Part shown: positions 26,090 to 34,415 of the stretch, piece by piece
How positions within the stretch are numbered: position 1 is the first letter of the stretch
Layout: every line of letters starts with the position of its first letter
NCBI RefSeq assembly: GCF_900186505.1
Contig: NZ_LT891969.1
Location: 641,497 to 696,848, forward strand
Reading direction: 5' to 3'
Length of the DNA stretch: 55,352 nucleotides
DNA from: Enorma phocaeensis
GTDB taxonomy: Bacteria; Actinomycetota; Coriobacteriia; Coriobacteriales; Coriobacteriaceae
Program-made: the position numbers and the translations under genes
Notes under the pieces: model-generated
The model's input: only the letters and a program-made list of their open reading frames with translations
Database searches by the model: none
What the model was told of the DNA's origin: nothing

Positions 26090-27083
26090 GGGCCACCTCC
26101 CCGCGCAGACGCGGATCGACCAACCCGTACAAGACGTTCGCGAGCGTGTTACCGGCAAAGACGAGCGCAGCCGACGCTAGCGCGATACCCACCAGCAGCG
26201 GAGCATCCCCGCCAAGGCCCGCCGTCACCGCGGCCTGCCCCAGGCCGGGATACGAGAACACCTGCTCCACCAAGATGGAACCGCCAAAGATCTCGCTGAT
26301 CTGCGCGCATTGGAGCGTCAGCGCCGGGATGATGAGGTTGCGCAACCCGTGCCGTAGCACGATCGAGCGGGCCCCCTCCCCGCGCGCCCGAGCAAGCCGG
26401 ACGTAGTCCGTCGCCATGACGTCGAGCGTCTTCTCGCGCGTATGCAGCGCCACGTTCGCGATGCCGGTAAGGGACAGCACGAGCGCCGGCAGCACGATAT
26501 GGTGCAGCCGCACCCAGATGGAAACCTCTCCCGTCGAGCCGATGGGAACCGAAAACCCCAAGGGGAACCACCCAAGATACACCGAGAAGATCATGAGGGC
26601 CACGAGTGCCAGCCAGAACGTGGGCGTTGCCGACAGCACATAGCAGTAGCCGCGCACCATGCGGTCGAGCACGCTCCCCGAACGCACGCCCGCGACGACG
26701 CCGAGCGTCGTGCCGACCACGCCGGCGATGAGCCAGCTCGCAGCGAGCAGCGCCACCGAGCTCGCAAAGCGCTCTGCCACCACGGTGACAACCGGTTCGT
26801 TGTAGCGCAGGCTCTCGCCGAAATCACCGCGTACGGCGTCACCCAACCAGGCAGCGTAGCGCTCAAGCACCGGCGTGTCGGCATCCCAACGCTCCGCGAG
26901 CTGCTCGCGGCGGTCGGGAGACATCGTGGTATAGGCCACCTGTCCCACATTCGCCTGGACGGGATCGATGGGCGAGTTGCCCACGAGCCAAAACGTCACG
27001 AAGCTCACCGCCAGCATGAGCAGAACGAACCTGCAAGCGAGCTGCGCGCAGAATGGCAGGCGCCGTGCCGCATCTCTTGCCAA
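26079..27083 (-). CDS. ABC importer permease (NikB/DppB type)
   Basis: This 334-aa permease has a first membrane segment FVLLMLAVSFVTFWLVG, the family block NSPIDPVQANVG, and the EAA loop ATDYVRLARARGEG, followed by GGSILVEQVFSYPGLG. No ATG fits. A TTG at 27083, 2 nt after the binding-protein stop with GGAG upstream, gives LARDAARRLPF, a normal N-terminus; a GTG at 27098 in the same frame is an alternative. Frames running further upstream overlap the binding-protein gene and are not real. Confidence 0.9.
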   Translation of the reverse strand: MARDAARRLPFCAQLACRFVLLMLAVSFVTFWLVGNSPIDPVQANVGQVAYTTMSPDRREQLAERWDADTPVLERYAAWLGDAVRGDFGESLRYNEPVVTVVAERFASSVALLAASWLIAGVVGTTLGVVAGVRSGSVLDRMVRGYCYVLSATPTFWLALVALMIFSVYLGWFPLGFSVPIGSTGEVSIWVRLHHIVLPALVLSLTGIANVALHTREKTLDVMATDYVRLARARGEGARSIVLRHGLRNLIIPALTLQCAQISEIFGGSILVEQVFSYPGLGQAAVTAGLGGDAPLLVGIALASAALVFAGNTLANVLYGLVDPRLRGEVAHVE

Positions 27084-27085
27084 AC

Positions 27086-28759
27086 CTACCAGCTCCACCG
27101 GTCGACGTTGTTCACCAGCGACCAACCGTGTCCGTGCGGATGGGGCTTCTGCTCCGCAACCGAGAGGCCCGTGCGCTTGAAGTAAAGATGGTCGACGTTC
27201 GCGATCCACGCCCACGTCGCGGCACCGCAAGGAGCGAAGCCGTCCTCGCCGTCCCAAGCCGCCAAGCGCCAGTGCTCGTAAGAATCCTCGATCGCGGGCT
27301 GAGCAAGCGCCTCGTCGAGATGCGCATCGATCGAGGAGCTCTCGTAGCAAGAGTAATTTCCCCAGCCCGTTGAGTAGTTGAGCGCGTAGACCTCGATCGG
27401 CGAATTCGAGCCCCAGCCCCAAAGGACCGGCTGATCGAACTGGTGGGGATAGATCTCATCCCAGCTGCCGCCGCGGGGACTTGCCTCGATGCCGAGCTCC
27501 ATGAGCTGCACGGAAAGCTCGTTTGCCATTGCCTGCCGCACCGAGTCGTCGGAGGAATACCAGAGGTCGAACGCTGCGCGCACGCCGTCCTTCACACGCA
27601 CGCCGTCGTCACCCGGAAGCCAGCCCGCCTCATCGAGCAGCGCACGGGCGCCGTCCGGATCGTATTCGACGCGCATGTCCTCGCTCGACCACGGCATGTC
27701 GTCACCGACGCTGAAAGCCTCCTTGCCATAGCCCGAGAGCACGTGGTCGATCACCTGAGAGCGGTCGATCCCTTGGTTGATGGCTCGACGTATCGCTAGG
27801 TCGCAAGTGACGTCGTTGCCGGTGGGATAAGCCATGTCGCCATCGACCACCTTGGTACCGCCCGCGGGCAGACACGGCAACGAGATGCCGCGCGAGTCGA
27901 CCGAGTCGTATGCGACGAGTTCGTAGCCATCGTAGCTTTGCCCTGCATGGGTCGCGTAGGTATAGGCGATATCCACCTCACCCGCCGCAACGGCCGCCAG
28001 CGCCGCGTCCTCGTCCATGAACACCACGACCACCCGCTCCATAAGGGGCGCCTCACCGTAATAATCCGGGTTCGCGCGGAATATCGCCTGCTGGCCCCGG
28101 TCCCAGCGCTCCAGCAGATAGCGGCCGGAACCGATGGGGTGCTCCCCGTAGCTCTCGTCATACGCGTGCTCGGGCACGATGCCCAGCACCGCGAGCGTGT
28201 AGAGCAGGGCGTTGTAGGGTTTGTTGAGGCGGAGCTCCACGGAGTAGTCTCCCGTCGCCACGGCCTCGTCGACCATCGAGAGGTCGGCCTCGGAGACATC
28301 GCTCGCCACGATCGAATTCACGGTGAAGACGACGTCGGCCGCCGTGAGCGGCTCGCCATCGCTGAACACCGCGTCGTCGCGGATAGTGAACGACCAGGTG
28401 AGGCCGTCTTCCGAGCAGCTGTACTCCGTCGCCAGGTCGCAGACGAACTCAAGGTTCTCGTCGGTGGTGATGAGCGTGGACTGGATGAGCGGCTCGTGCA
28501 CATGCTCGCCGCAGCCCCATGCGATGAGCGGATCGAAGCCCGCGGCCGGCTCGCTGCCCCCATTCATGGCAACGATGACCTGGGTTGCCGGCTCATCGGC
28601 AGCGGACCCGGCGGCTGATCCTGAGACGTCTCCCCCAGAGCAGGCGGCTTGGGTCCCCGCTACCGCGAGCGCCGCCGCGCCAGCACCTGCAACCGTCATG
28701 AATGTGCGGCGCGTCACACCCCCGTCGGCAGAAACCGCATTCCCCTCAGAATCAGTCAT
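27086..28759 (-). CDS. ABC importer substrate-binding lipoprotein (SBP family 5), probably for nickel
   Basis: This 557-aa exported protein starts with a twin-arginine-like signal (TRRTFMTVAGAGAAALAVAG) and a probable lipobox cysteine (TQAAC), so it should be anchored outside the membrane. It belongs to the oligopeptide/nickel solute-binding family 5, with GLTWSFTIRDDAVFSDGEP and GSGRYLLERWDRG. The C-terminus has HPHGHGW, a His-rich motif that suggests metal binding. With the His-rich ATPase downstream this makes nickel the best guess, but a peptide or heme substrate is not excluded. It is the first gene of the operon. Confidence 0.88.
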   Translation of the reverse strand: MTDSEGNAVSADGGVTRRTFMTVAGAGAAALAVAGTQAACSGGDVSGSAAGSAADEPATQVIVAMNGGSEPAAGFDPLIAWGCGEHVHEPLIQSTLITTDENLEFVCDLATEYSCSEDGLTWSFTIRDDAVFSDGEPLTAADVVFTVNSIVASDVSEADLSMVDEAVATGDYSVELRLNKPYNALLYTLAVLGIVPEHAYDESYGEHPIGSGRYLLERWDRGQQAIFRANPDYYGEAPLMERVVVVFMDEDAALAAVAAGEVDIAYTYATHAGQSYDGYELVAYDSVDSRGISLPCLPAGGTKVVDGDMAYPTGNDVTCDLAIRRAINQGIDRSQVIDHVLSGYGKEAFSVGDDMPWSSEDMRVEYDPDGARALLDEAGWLPGDDGVRVKDGVRAAFDLWYSSDDSVRQAMANELSVQLMELGIEASPRGGSWDEIYPHQFDQPVLWGWGSNSPIEVYALNYSTGWGNYSCYESSSIDAHLDEALAQPAIEDSYEHWRLAAWDGEDGFAPCGAATWAWIANVDHLYFKRTGLSVAEQKPHPHGHGWSLVNNVDRWSW

Positions 28760-28804
28760 AGCGCGTCCCTTCGCAAAGACGGGGCACGCGCCCCGATCGT
28801 CTTG

Positions 28805-28832
28805 GTGTTACGGATAATAACGTTTGTGTTAC
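28805..28832. promoter_or_regulatory. GTGTTAC direct repeat upstream of the ABC operon
   Basis: GTGTTAC occurs at 28805-28811 and again at 28826-28832, exactly 21 bp (two helical turns) apart, 45-73 bp upstream of the binding-protein start. TATTAT lies between the copies on the minus strand and could be a -10 box. This spacing suits a repressor dimer pair; the regulator is unknown. Confidence 0.4.
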
Positions 28833-28960
28833 CGTTGCTATAGTAGCATAGCGCGGCATGCGTTCTGCGCCCGCCCGAAACGCGCCCGCACAGAGCTCGC
28901 CCCCCGAGCAAGCCGGAGGAAGAATCACATGCGAAGGTCGGCTGGCGCGCACCCAAAAGT

Positions 28961-29291
28961 ATGCAAATAATCGCTGAGTGGGTCTTTTTCGACCATTCAG
29001 GGAAAATCTGAGTACGTTTTCCTCGCGACCGAGATTCCTCGGAAGGCCGCTACCTGCGTGTTTGTAAAAGTAGTTCCCATTCGCAGAAAAATTGAACTCG
29101 AAAAAGTACACACTATTTCAACGAATGGGTTCGTTGGAAAAATGCAATGCAAAAGTTGGATGAGTGACCGTGATTCCGCGCCGTTGGGTCCAAAAATTCA
29201 ACGAGTGGCAAAGAAACGACGGCATCAAATTCAATAATCAAGCGAGTGGGAGCTGCCTCACAAAATGCAGTGCATAATTTCAACGAACGGC
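28961..29291. repeat. Six imperfect interspersed repeats of TTCAACGAGTGG type
   Basis: Copies lie at about 28961-28982, 29111-29128, 29141-29168, 29191-29208, 29226-29250 and 29261-29291. The core is ATTCAACGAGTGG; three copies carry a related preceding block, AAAATGCARTGCA or a shorter TATGCAAAT form. All point the same way, and the stretch has no gene. The last copy ends just before the cca stop. Confidence 0.65.
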
Positions 29292-29297
29292 ACGACC

Positions 29298-30842
29298 TTA
29301 GTCGAGCTTGAGGAACGCAAGCAGGTCGGCGCGATCGTTCGCGACCACGCCGTCAACCACACCGGAGAGCGCGCGCTTGAGCAGCTCGCCGATGCGCGGC
29401 CCGGGCTTTACGCCGGCAGCGATGAGGTCGCGGCCGCCCAACGCGAGCGACTGCAGATCGTAAGCCTCATGATTTGCAAGAAGCTCGCGCACCATCTCGC
29501 GCATGCGTTCGATCTCCTCGACATAGTAGAAGCACGAGGGCGCCTTGCCGAGCGTGTCAGCGCGCTTGATATCGAACAGCTCGTTTGCCAGCCGTGCGGT
29601 ATCGAGCCCCTCTCCCGAGAGCAAGCCGAGCATCTTCAGCAGGTCGGTGCGCTCGGCACGCAGGGGCAGATCGTGATAACGGATGATAAGGCATGCATCG
29701 CGGATGAGCTCGGTAGGGCACGCGAGCCGGCGCATGATTGCCTCCGCTTTGCGCGCGCCGAGCTCGGGGTGGCCATAGAAGTGCCCGTTACCGCGTTCGT
29801 CGAGCGTGAAGCAATCGGGCTTGGCGATGTCGTGGAGGAGTGCCGCCCACATGAGCGAGGGTGAGGGCGGGCGGCTGGGGTCTCCTCCATCGATGCGCGC
29901 GGCGGCAAGTTCGCCAGCGACCGTGAGCACGCGCGCGATGTGATCGTAGACGTCGAAGGCGTGGTAGCGACTATGCTGGTCGAATCCGCGGCACGGCGCG
30001 AGCTCGGGGATGGCGGCGCACATGAGCTCGGGATAGCGGATGAGGGCATCGCCGCCGTGACCCGTGGCAAGGATGCCGTCGAGCTCCCAGCCCACCCGCT
30101 CGCGCGCGACGGCGTCGAGAAGCGGTGCGCAGGCGGCGAGCGCACAGGCCGTGGCGGGGTCCATGGCGAAATCGAGCCGGCATGCGAAACGCACGGCTCG
30201 CAGCATCCTGAGCGCATCCTCCTCGAAGCGACGGCGCGGCTCCCCTACCGCCCGAATGACGCCGCGCTCAAGGTCGCCCGCGCCGTCGTAGAGGTCGAGC
30301 AGGCCGCGCTCGGGATGCCACGCCATGGCGTTCACTGTGAAGTCTCGCCGTGCGAGGTCATCCTCCACGCAGCTTGCGGATGTGATCTGCTCGGGATGGC
30401 GTCCGTCGGTGTAGAACCCGTCCACGCGATATGTGGTGACCTCGATGCGCTCGCCTTCGCAAACCGCGGTGATGCCGCCGAAGCGCGTCCCCGACTCAAT
30501 CACACGTATGCCCGCCGTCTCGAGCGCCCGCTCGTTCTCCTGCCAGCCGCCCGCGCAGCAAATGTCGACATCGTGGCTGGGAGCGCCGCGCATCGCGTCG
30601 CGCACCCAGCCGCCGACGATCCACGCTTCATAGCCGGCGCCCTCGAGGGCCCGGAGCACCTTGGACGCCGGTTCTGAGAGCTCCGTGCCGTTAAGGGCGG
30701 GCGCACCAACGCATACGGGACCAGAGGGAGCTGTGCCAGAGCAGGCAGCGTCGCAGGGAACGCTATGGGCTGCATCGGATACGGCACCGGGCGCGCCTCC
30801 GCACGCAGCAGCATGCACAGCACCGATCGAGTCGCTCACCAT
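29298..30842 (-). CDS. cca: CCA-adding tRNA nucleotidyltransferase
   Basis: This 514-aa enzyme repairs or adds the 3' CCA of tRNAs. The class II nucleotidyltransferase head has VGGWVRDAMRGAPSHDVDICCAG with the catalytic DxD. RRDFTVNAMAWHP and GEPRRRFEEDALRMLRAVRFA follow. An HD domain (LLHDIAKP and RYHDLPLRAERTD) lies in the C-terminal half. The first 55 residues are an Ala/Cys/Gly-rich extension of unknown value. The one tRNA in the window already encodes CCA, so repair is the likely main role. Confidence 0.94.
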   Translation of the reverse strand: MVSDSIGAVHAAACGGAPGAVSDAAHSVPCDAACSGTAPSGPVCVGAPALNGTELSEPASKVLRALEGAGYEAWIVGGWVRDAMRGAPSHDVDICCAGGWQENERALETAGIRVIESGTRFGGITAVCEGERIEVTTYRVDGFYTDGRHPEQITSASCVEDDLARRDFTVNAMAWHPERGLLDLYDGAGDLERGVIRAVGEPRRRFEEDALRMLRAVRFACRLDFAMDPATACALAACAPLLDAVARERVGWELDGILATGHGGDALIRYPELMCAAIPELAPCRGFDQHSRYHAFDVYDHIARVLTVAGELAAARIDGGDPSRPPSPSLMWAALLHDIAKPDCFTLDERGNGHFYGHPELGARKAEAIMRRLACPTELIRDACLIIRYHDLPLRAERTDLLKMLGLLSGEGLDTARLANELFDIKRADTLGKAPSCFYYVEEIERMREMVRELLANHEAYDLQSLALGGRDLIAAGVKPGPRIGELLKRALSGVVDGVVANDRADLLAFLKLD

Positions 30843-30909
30843 GTCGCCCCCTAACCCTCAGCATGCAGTAGGCACCAGTATAGCGCGGCGGCTGGCAGGC
30901 AAGGCGCGG

Positions 30910-32259
30910 CTACCGAGCGAGCGCTCCCATGGGGTCCCAGGGCGCAAGCTCGACGGGCTCGCTCTCGTAGGCGGTGAGCTCCTCCGCCGTGAGGTACTTG
31001 CGGTCCACTACAACCTGGTAGACGTACTCGTCAAACCAGCGCGCCGAGCCGATGTCGTAGCCCTTCTTGCCGCGATCGGCACCCCAGCTGTTCTCGATGC
31101 GCCACAGCGTGGGCTCACCCGCCTCGTCGAGGTTCACGCCCTGGAGCGTCATGGCATGCGTCATGAGCGACTCGCCGTAATCGAGCCGAGCCGCCTTATC
31201 GAGTCCCGCCTCGATGGGCAGGTCGAACAGGCGGTCCACGTCGAGCGCCTCAGGGTCGATCACGCCGTCATCACGGAGGAATCCCTGGTCGACATCGGAA
31301 CCGAACCATACGGGCAAACCATCTTCGAGCTGGGCGACCGCCGCGCGGCGGAGCGCCTCGATGGGAAGGTTCACGTAGCGCACGGTGCCGTCCTCCACCA
31401 CGTTACCGAGGTACTTTACCGTGTAGGACCGCATGTAGGGCTTGTCCGCGGTAGGCGCGTTGATGACGGAGACGTAAGCATCCAAATCCATGTCGACGAA
31501 CTCGGCGAAGAACGCCTGCGGCGTGTACGTGCCGCTCGCCTTGAGCTCGTTCTTCTCGTCGCGGATGCGCACGTCGAAGGTCGCCGGCGGCTCGCCCAAA
31601 CAGATCGCCAGCACGCGGTAGACGCCGTCCATGAGCTCCCGTTTGATGGCATCGAGCGCCGCGGCATCGGCGCCCCCTGCGACGGCGTCGCGCAACCGCT
31701 TTGCACCATGGCGCAGATAGCGCGTGAGGTACTTGTTGAGGTCGCCCGTGCTGGACGAGCAGGCCGTCTCGGGCATGGCCTCCTTGGGCACCACGCCGTA
31801 TTTCTTGACGAGCGAGCGGAACATGTCCCACTGCCCACCGTCTCCGAGCGGATCGCGCAGCAGGTAGGCGACCTCGCGCGAAGCGAGCTCGTCCGCAGCG
31901 GTGGCGATGATGTTCTCGAAGAACCAGTTCGAGCGCTCGTACTTGTCCCAAAACAGTGGATAGGCTTGGCTGAGCTCGAACGTCTTGAGCCCAAGCTTCT
32001 TCATGATACGGTACCGCATGGTGTTGAGACTCGCGAACATCCAGCAGCGGCCCGAGCGCTTCTGGTCGCAAATCTCGCCCTGCTCGAGCTGGATGTCGAA
32101 GGTCGTGGTCGCACGCGAGGCGATCTCGGGGTCGCGTGCGGCGGAGCGCACGCCGGCGCTCGTCACGGCATTGCGGGCAACGAGGTTCGCGCGCTCGCTG
32201 GCAAAGCGCTCATGCGCTTGCTCGATATCCCCCAGAGTTATGGAACGGTCCCTCTCCAT
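30910..32259 (-). CDS. pepC: Aminopeptidase C / bleomycin hydrolase (C1B)
   Basis: This 449-aa cytoplasmic cysteine aminopeptidase belongs to peptidase family C1B. The catalytic Cys lies in RSGRCWMFASLN, the His in LMTHAMTLQGV and the Asn in RIENSWGADRGKKGY. Further family blocks are LSQAYPLFWDKYERSN and GGQWDMF. No signal peptide is present. I chose ATG 32259, with AGGAG 6 nt upstream; the longer open frame is spurious. It probably trims peptides taken up by the cell. Confidence 0.94.
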   Translation of the reverse strand: MERDRSITLGDIEQAHERFASERANLVARNAVTSAGVRSAARDPEIASRATTTFDIQLEQGEICDQKRSGRCWMFASLNTMRYRIMKKLGLKTFELSQAYPLFWDKYERSNWFFENIIATAADELASREVAYLLRDPLGDGGQWDMFRSLVKKYGVVPKEAMPETACSSSTGDLNKYLTRYLRHGAKRLRDAVAGGADAAALDAIKRELMDGVYRVLAICLGEPPATFDVRIRDEKNELKASGTYTPQAFFAEFVDMDLDAYVSVINAPTADKPYMRSYTVKYLGNVVEDGTVRYVNLPIEALRRAAVAQLEDGLPVWFGSDVDQGFLRDDGVIDPEALDVDRLFDLPIEAGLDKAARLDYGESLMTHAMTLQGVNLDEAGEPTLWRIENSWGADRGKKGYDIGSARWFDEYVYQVVVDRKYLTAEELTAYESEPVELAPWDPMGALAR

Positions 32260-32278
32260 GCGATCTCCTATCCAAAAG

Positions 32279-32319
32279 TCCCGGCGATACCCCACGAAGA
32301 AGCGCGACAGCGGCCGGGA
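32279..32319 (-). terminator. Possible terminator between the first PfkB gene and pepC
   Basis: TCCCGGC and GCCGGGA can pair across a 27-nt loop. On the minus strand the stem is followed by CTTTTGG, just before the pepC ribosome site. The long loop makes this uncertain. Confidence 0.35.
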
Positions 32320-32338
32320 GCACCGCACACCACAGCCC

Positions 32339-33265
32339 TTACCGTACCCGCTGGACCTCGACATGGCGCAGATACTCATCCACCTTCGCGAAATCACCCA
32401 ACCCGGGGCATTCGACCACATTCGCCCCCGTCGCCATCGAGAGCGCAAGCGCCTGCTCTGGATCCTCGCCGGGACGCCACCGCGCAAGGAACGCACCGAG
32501 CGAGGCATCGCCCGCGCACGCCGTGGAGAGGACCCGCACGGGCATCTTGGCACGCGCATACCAGAGGCGCTCGCCATCGCCAAAATACGCTCCCCCGCTG
32601 CCGAGCGTGAGCAAGATGTATCGAGCGCCACGGCGGTGCAGCTCGCGAAGGGCCTCTGCCACCGCCGCGTCCTCCCCTGCCGTCACCGCAAAGCCAAAGA
32701 TCTCGCGCAGCTCGTCGTCGTTGGGCTTGATGAGGAGCGGACGCTGGGCGAGCAAACGAGCGAGCTGCGAAGACGAGATATCGAGCACGACCTCGCCGCC
32801 GCGTGCCCGCACGCGCTCGATGACCGCGGGCAGGAAGCCCTCGCGCACACCGGGCGGCATCGAACCCGACACGACGAGCAGCGCCAGGTCGTCGAGGCCA
32901 CCGATGAGCTCCAGCATGCGAGCCTCGTCTACAGCCGTTACCGGCGCGCCCGCGTTCACGAGCTTGTACTCGCCCGAGTCAGAAGTAAGGAAGACGTTCA
33001 CCCGCGTAACGCCGTCGATCCAAACCGGCTCCACCGCGCACCCCAGAGCACGGGCGCCGTCCACGATATAGCGACCGGAGAACCCCGCGAAGAACCCTAG
33101 GATGGTGGAGGCGACGCCGTAGTGCGCCAACGTGAAGGAGACGTTCAACCCCTTGCCGTTGGGCGTGTACACCGCATCGCGGGTGCGCGTCACCGCATCG
33201 GGTACGAGCGCGTCGCAGGTGATGTTGTAGTCGATCGCGGGATTTGCGGTGAGCGTGTAGATCAT
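32339..33265 (-). CDS. PfkB-family 1-phosphofructokinase-like kinase (copy 1)
   Basis: This 308-aa sugar-phosphate kinase resembles FruK/LacC. It begins MIYTLTANPAIDYNI, contains PNGKGLNVS where GGKGINV is usual, LLIKPNDDELREIFG, and the C-terminal catalytic block TACAGDASLGAF. The catalytic Asp is kept, but the usual GAGD reads CAGD. It probably phosphorylates a ketose phosphate to a bisphosphate. It follows a close paralog and ptsH-ptsI, and is separated from the paralog by 108 bp with a probable terminator. Confidence 0.9.
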   Translation of the reverse strand: MIYTLTANPAIDYNITCDALVPDAVTRTRDAVYTPNGKGLNVSFTLAHYGVASTILGFFAGFSGRYIVDGARALGCAVEPVWIDGVTRVNVFLTSDSGEYKLVNAGAPVTAVDEARMLELIGGLDDLALLVVSGSMPPGVREGFLPAVIERVRARGGEVVLDISSSQLARLLAQRPLLIKPNDDELREIFGFAVTAGEDAAVAEALRELHRRGARYILLTLGSGGAYFGDGERLWYARAKMPVRVLSTACAGDASLGAFLARWRPGEDPEQALALSMATGANVVECPGLGDFAKVDEYLRHVEVQRVR

Positions 33266-33300
33266 GGAGTCCCCTTAGGTCGCGACGTACCCTAACAAGA

Positions 33301-33327
33301 AGCGCCCCCGTGCCAAACACGAGGGCG
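33301..33327 (-). terminator. Terminator between the two PfkB genes
   Basis: An 11-bp stem with one mismatch (GCGCCCCCGTG with CACGAGGGCGC) and a 5-nt loop is followed on the minus strand by TTCTTGTT. Confidence 0.6.
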
Positions 33328-33373
33328 CCAAGACCGACCCACGTCAAGCGCAGGCAGCAGAGAAGCTCAGATG

Positions 33374-34303
33374 CTAGCGCGCGAGCTTGCGCACGGTCAC
33401 GCGCTTGCTGTACTCCTCCACATGGCCGAAATCGCCCAGACCCACGCTCTCGGCGACGTTCGCGCCGGTAGCCATGGCGAGCTTGAGGGCGTCCGCGACG
33501 TTGTCGCGATCGTGGTACCACTTGAACAGGAACGCGGCGAGCGTGCAGTCGCCAGCGCACACCGAGCTTACGAGCTTGATGTTGAAGTCGCGTTTGGCGT
33601 ACCAGATGTCCTCGCCGTTCGAGAAGTAGGCGCTGCCGCGGCTACCCATGGTGAGCAGCACGTTCTGCACGCCGGCCTCATGCGCGAGGGAGAGCGCGCG
33701 GCGGGCGTCGTCGTCGGTGTCGATCTGCACGCCGAAGATCTCGCGCATCTCGTGATGGTTGGGCTTGATGAGCAGCGGGTGCTTGGAGCACAGCGTCTTG
33801 AGCTTATCGCTGGAGAGGTCGAGCACCACGTCGGCGCCGCGCGCCTGGGCATGGTCGACGACCTTGTCGAGGAAGTCCTTCGAAGCCCTGGGCGGCAGGG
33901 AGCCGGACACGATCAGGCAATCGAGGTCACCGGTGTTGTCGAGGATGTTGAGGAGCTCCTGCTCGCCCTGCGGGGTGAGCACCGGACCAGGGTTGAGCAC
34001 GCCGTACTCGTTCTCGCCATCGTTGAAGTAACCGCAGATGCGGGTGATGCCGTCGATCCAGACCGGGCGGCACAGGCAGCCGGAGTTCATGGTCTCATCG
34101 ACGACGTACTTTCCGGTGAAGCCGGCGAAGAAGCCGAGCGCGACCGAGTCGACGCCGAACTTCTTGAGCGCGAACGACACGTCGAGGCCCTTGCCGTTGG
34201 CCGTGTAACTCGCGGAATAGGAGCGCACGTTCTCGTTGGGGACGAGCGTCGGGCACTGGACCGTCATGTCGACGGCGGGGTTAGCCGTGAGGGTATAGTA
34301 CAT
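33374..34303 (-). CDS. PfkB-family 1-phosphofructokinase-like kinase (copy 2)
   Basis: This 309-aa kinase is a clear paralog of the neighbouring gene, with MYYTLTANPAVDMTVQ, ANGKGLDVS, SGSLPPRASKDF, LLIKPNHHEMREIFG and VCAGDCTLAAFLFKW. As in the first copy, CAGD replaces GAGD and NGKG replaces GGKG. I chose ATG 34303, with AGGAAGG about 9 nt upstream. It lies directly after ptsI with a terminator-like hairpin between, which would let it be expressed at a lower level than the PTS proteins. Confidence 0.91.
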   Translation of the reverse strand: MYYTLTANPAVDMTVQCPTLVPNENVRSYSASYTANGKGLDVSFALKKFGVDSVALGFFAGFTGKYVVDETMNSGCLCRPVWIDGITRICGYFNDGENEYGVLNPGPVLTPQGEQELLNILDNTGDLDCLIVSGSLPPRASKDFLDKVVDHAQARGADVVLDLSSDKLKTLCSKHPLLIKPNHHEMREIFGVQIDTDDDARRALSLAHEAGVQNVLLTMGSRGSAYFSNGEDIWYAKRDFNIKLVSSVCAGDCTLAAFLFKWYHDRDNVADALKLAMATGANVAESVGLGDFGHVEEYSKRVTVRKLAR

Positions 34304-34330
34304 AGCTGATACCTTCCTTTCGCACAAAAC

Positions 34331-34360
34331 TGCACGGCGCAAGCATAAGCGCGCCATGCA
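34331..34360 (-). terminator. Terminator or attenuator between ptsI and the PfkB gene
   Basis: A 10-bp stem with one wobble pair (TGCATGGCGC with GCGCCGTGCA on the minus strand) and a 10-nt loop is followed by AGTTTTGTG. Confidence 0.65.
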
Positions 34361-34415
34361 GCGATTGCAAGCATTTGCCTTGCGGGCCTTACCGAGCCCT
34401 TACGAAGGCTCCGCC

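Noticed and set aside
28961..29291. Repeat array considered as CRISPR
   Set aside because: Spacing is irregular, the copies are imperfect and too short, and there is no palindrome.
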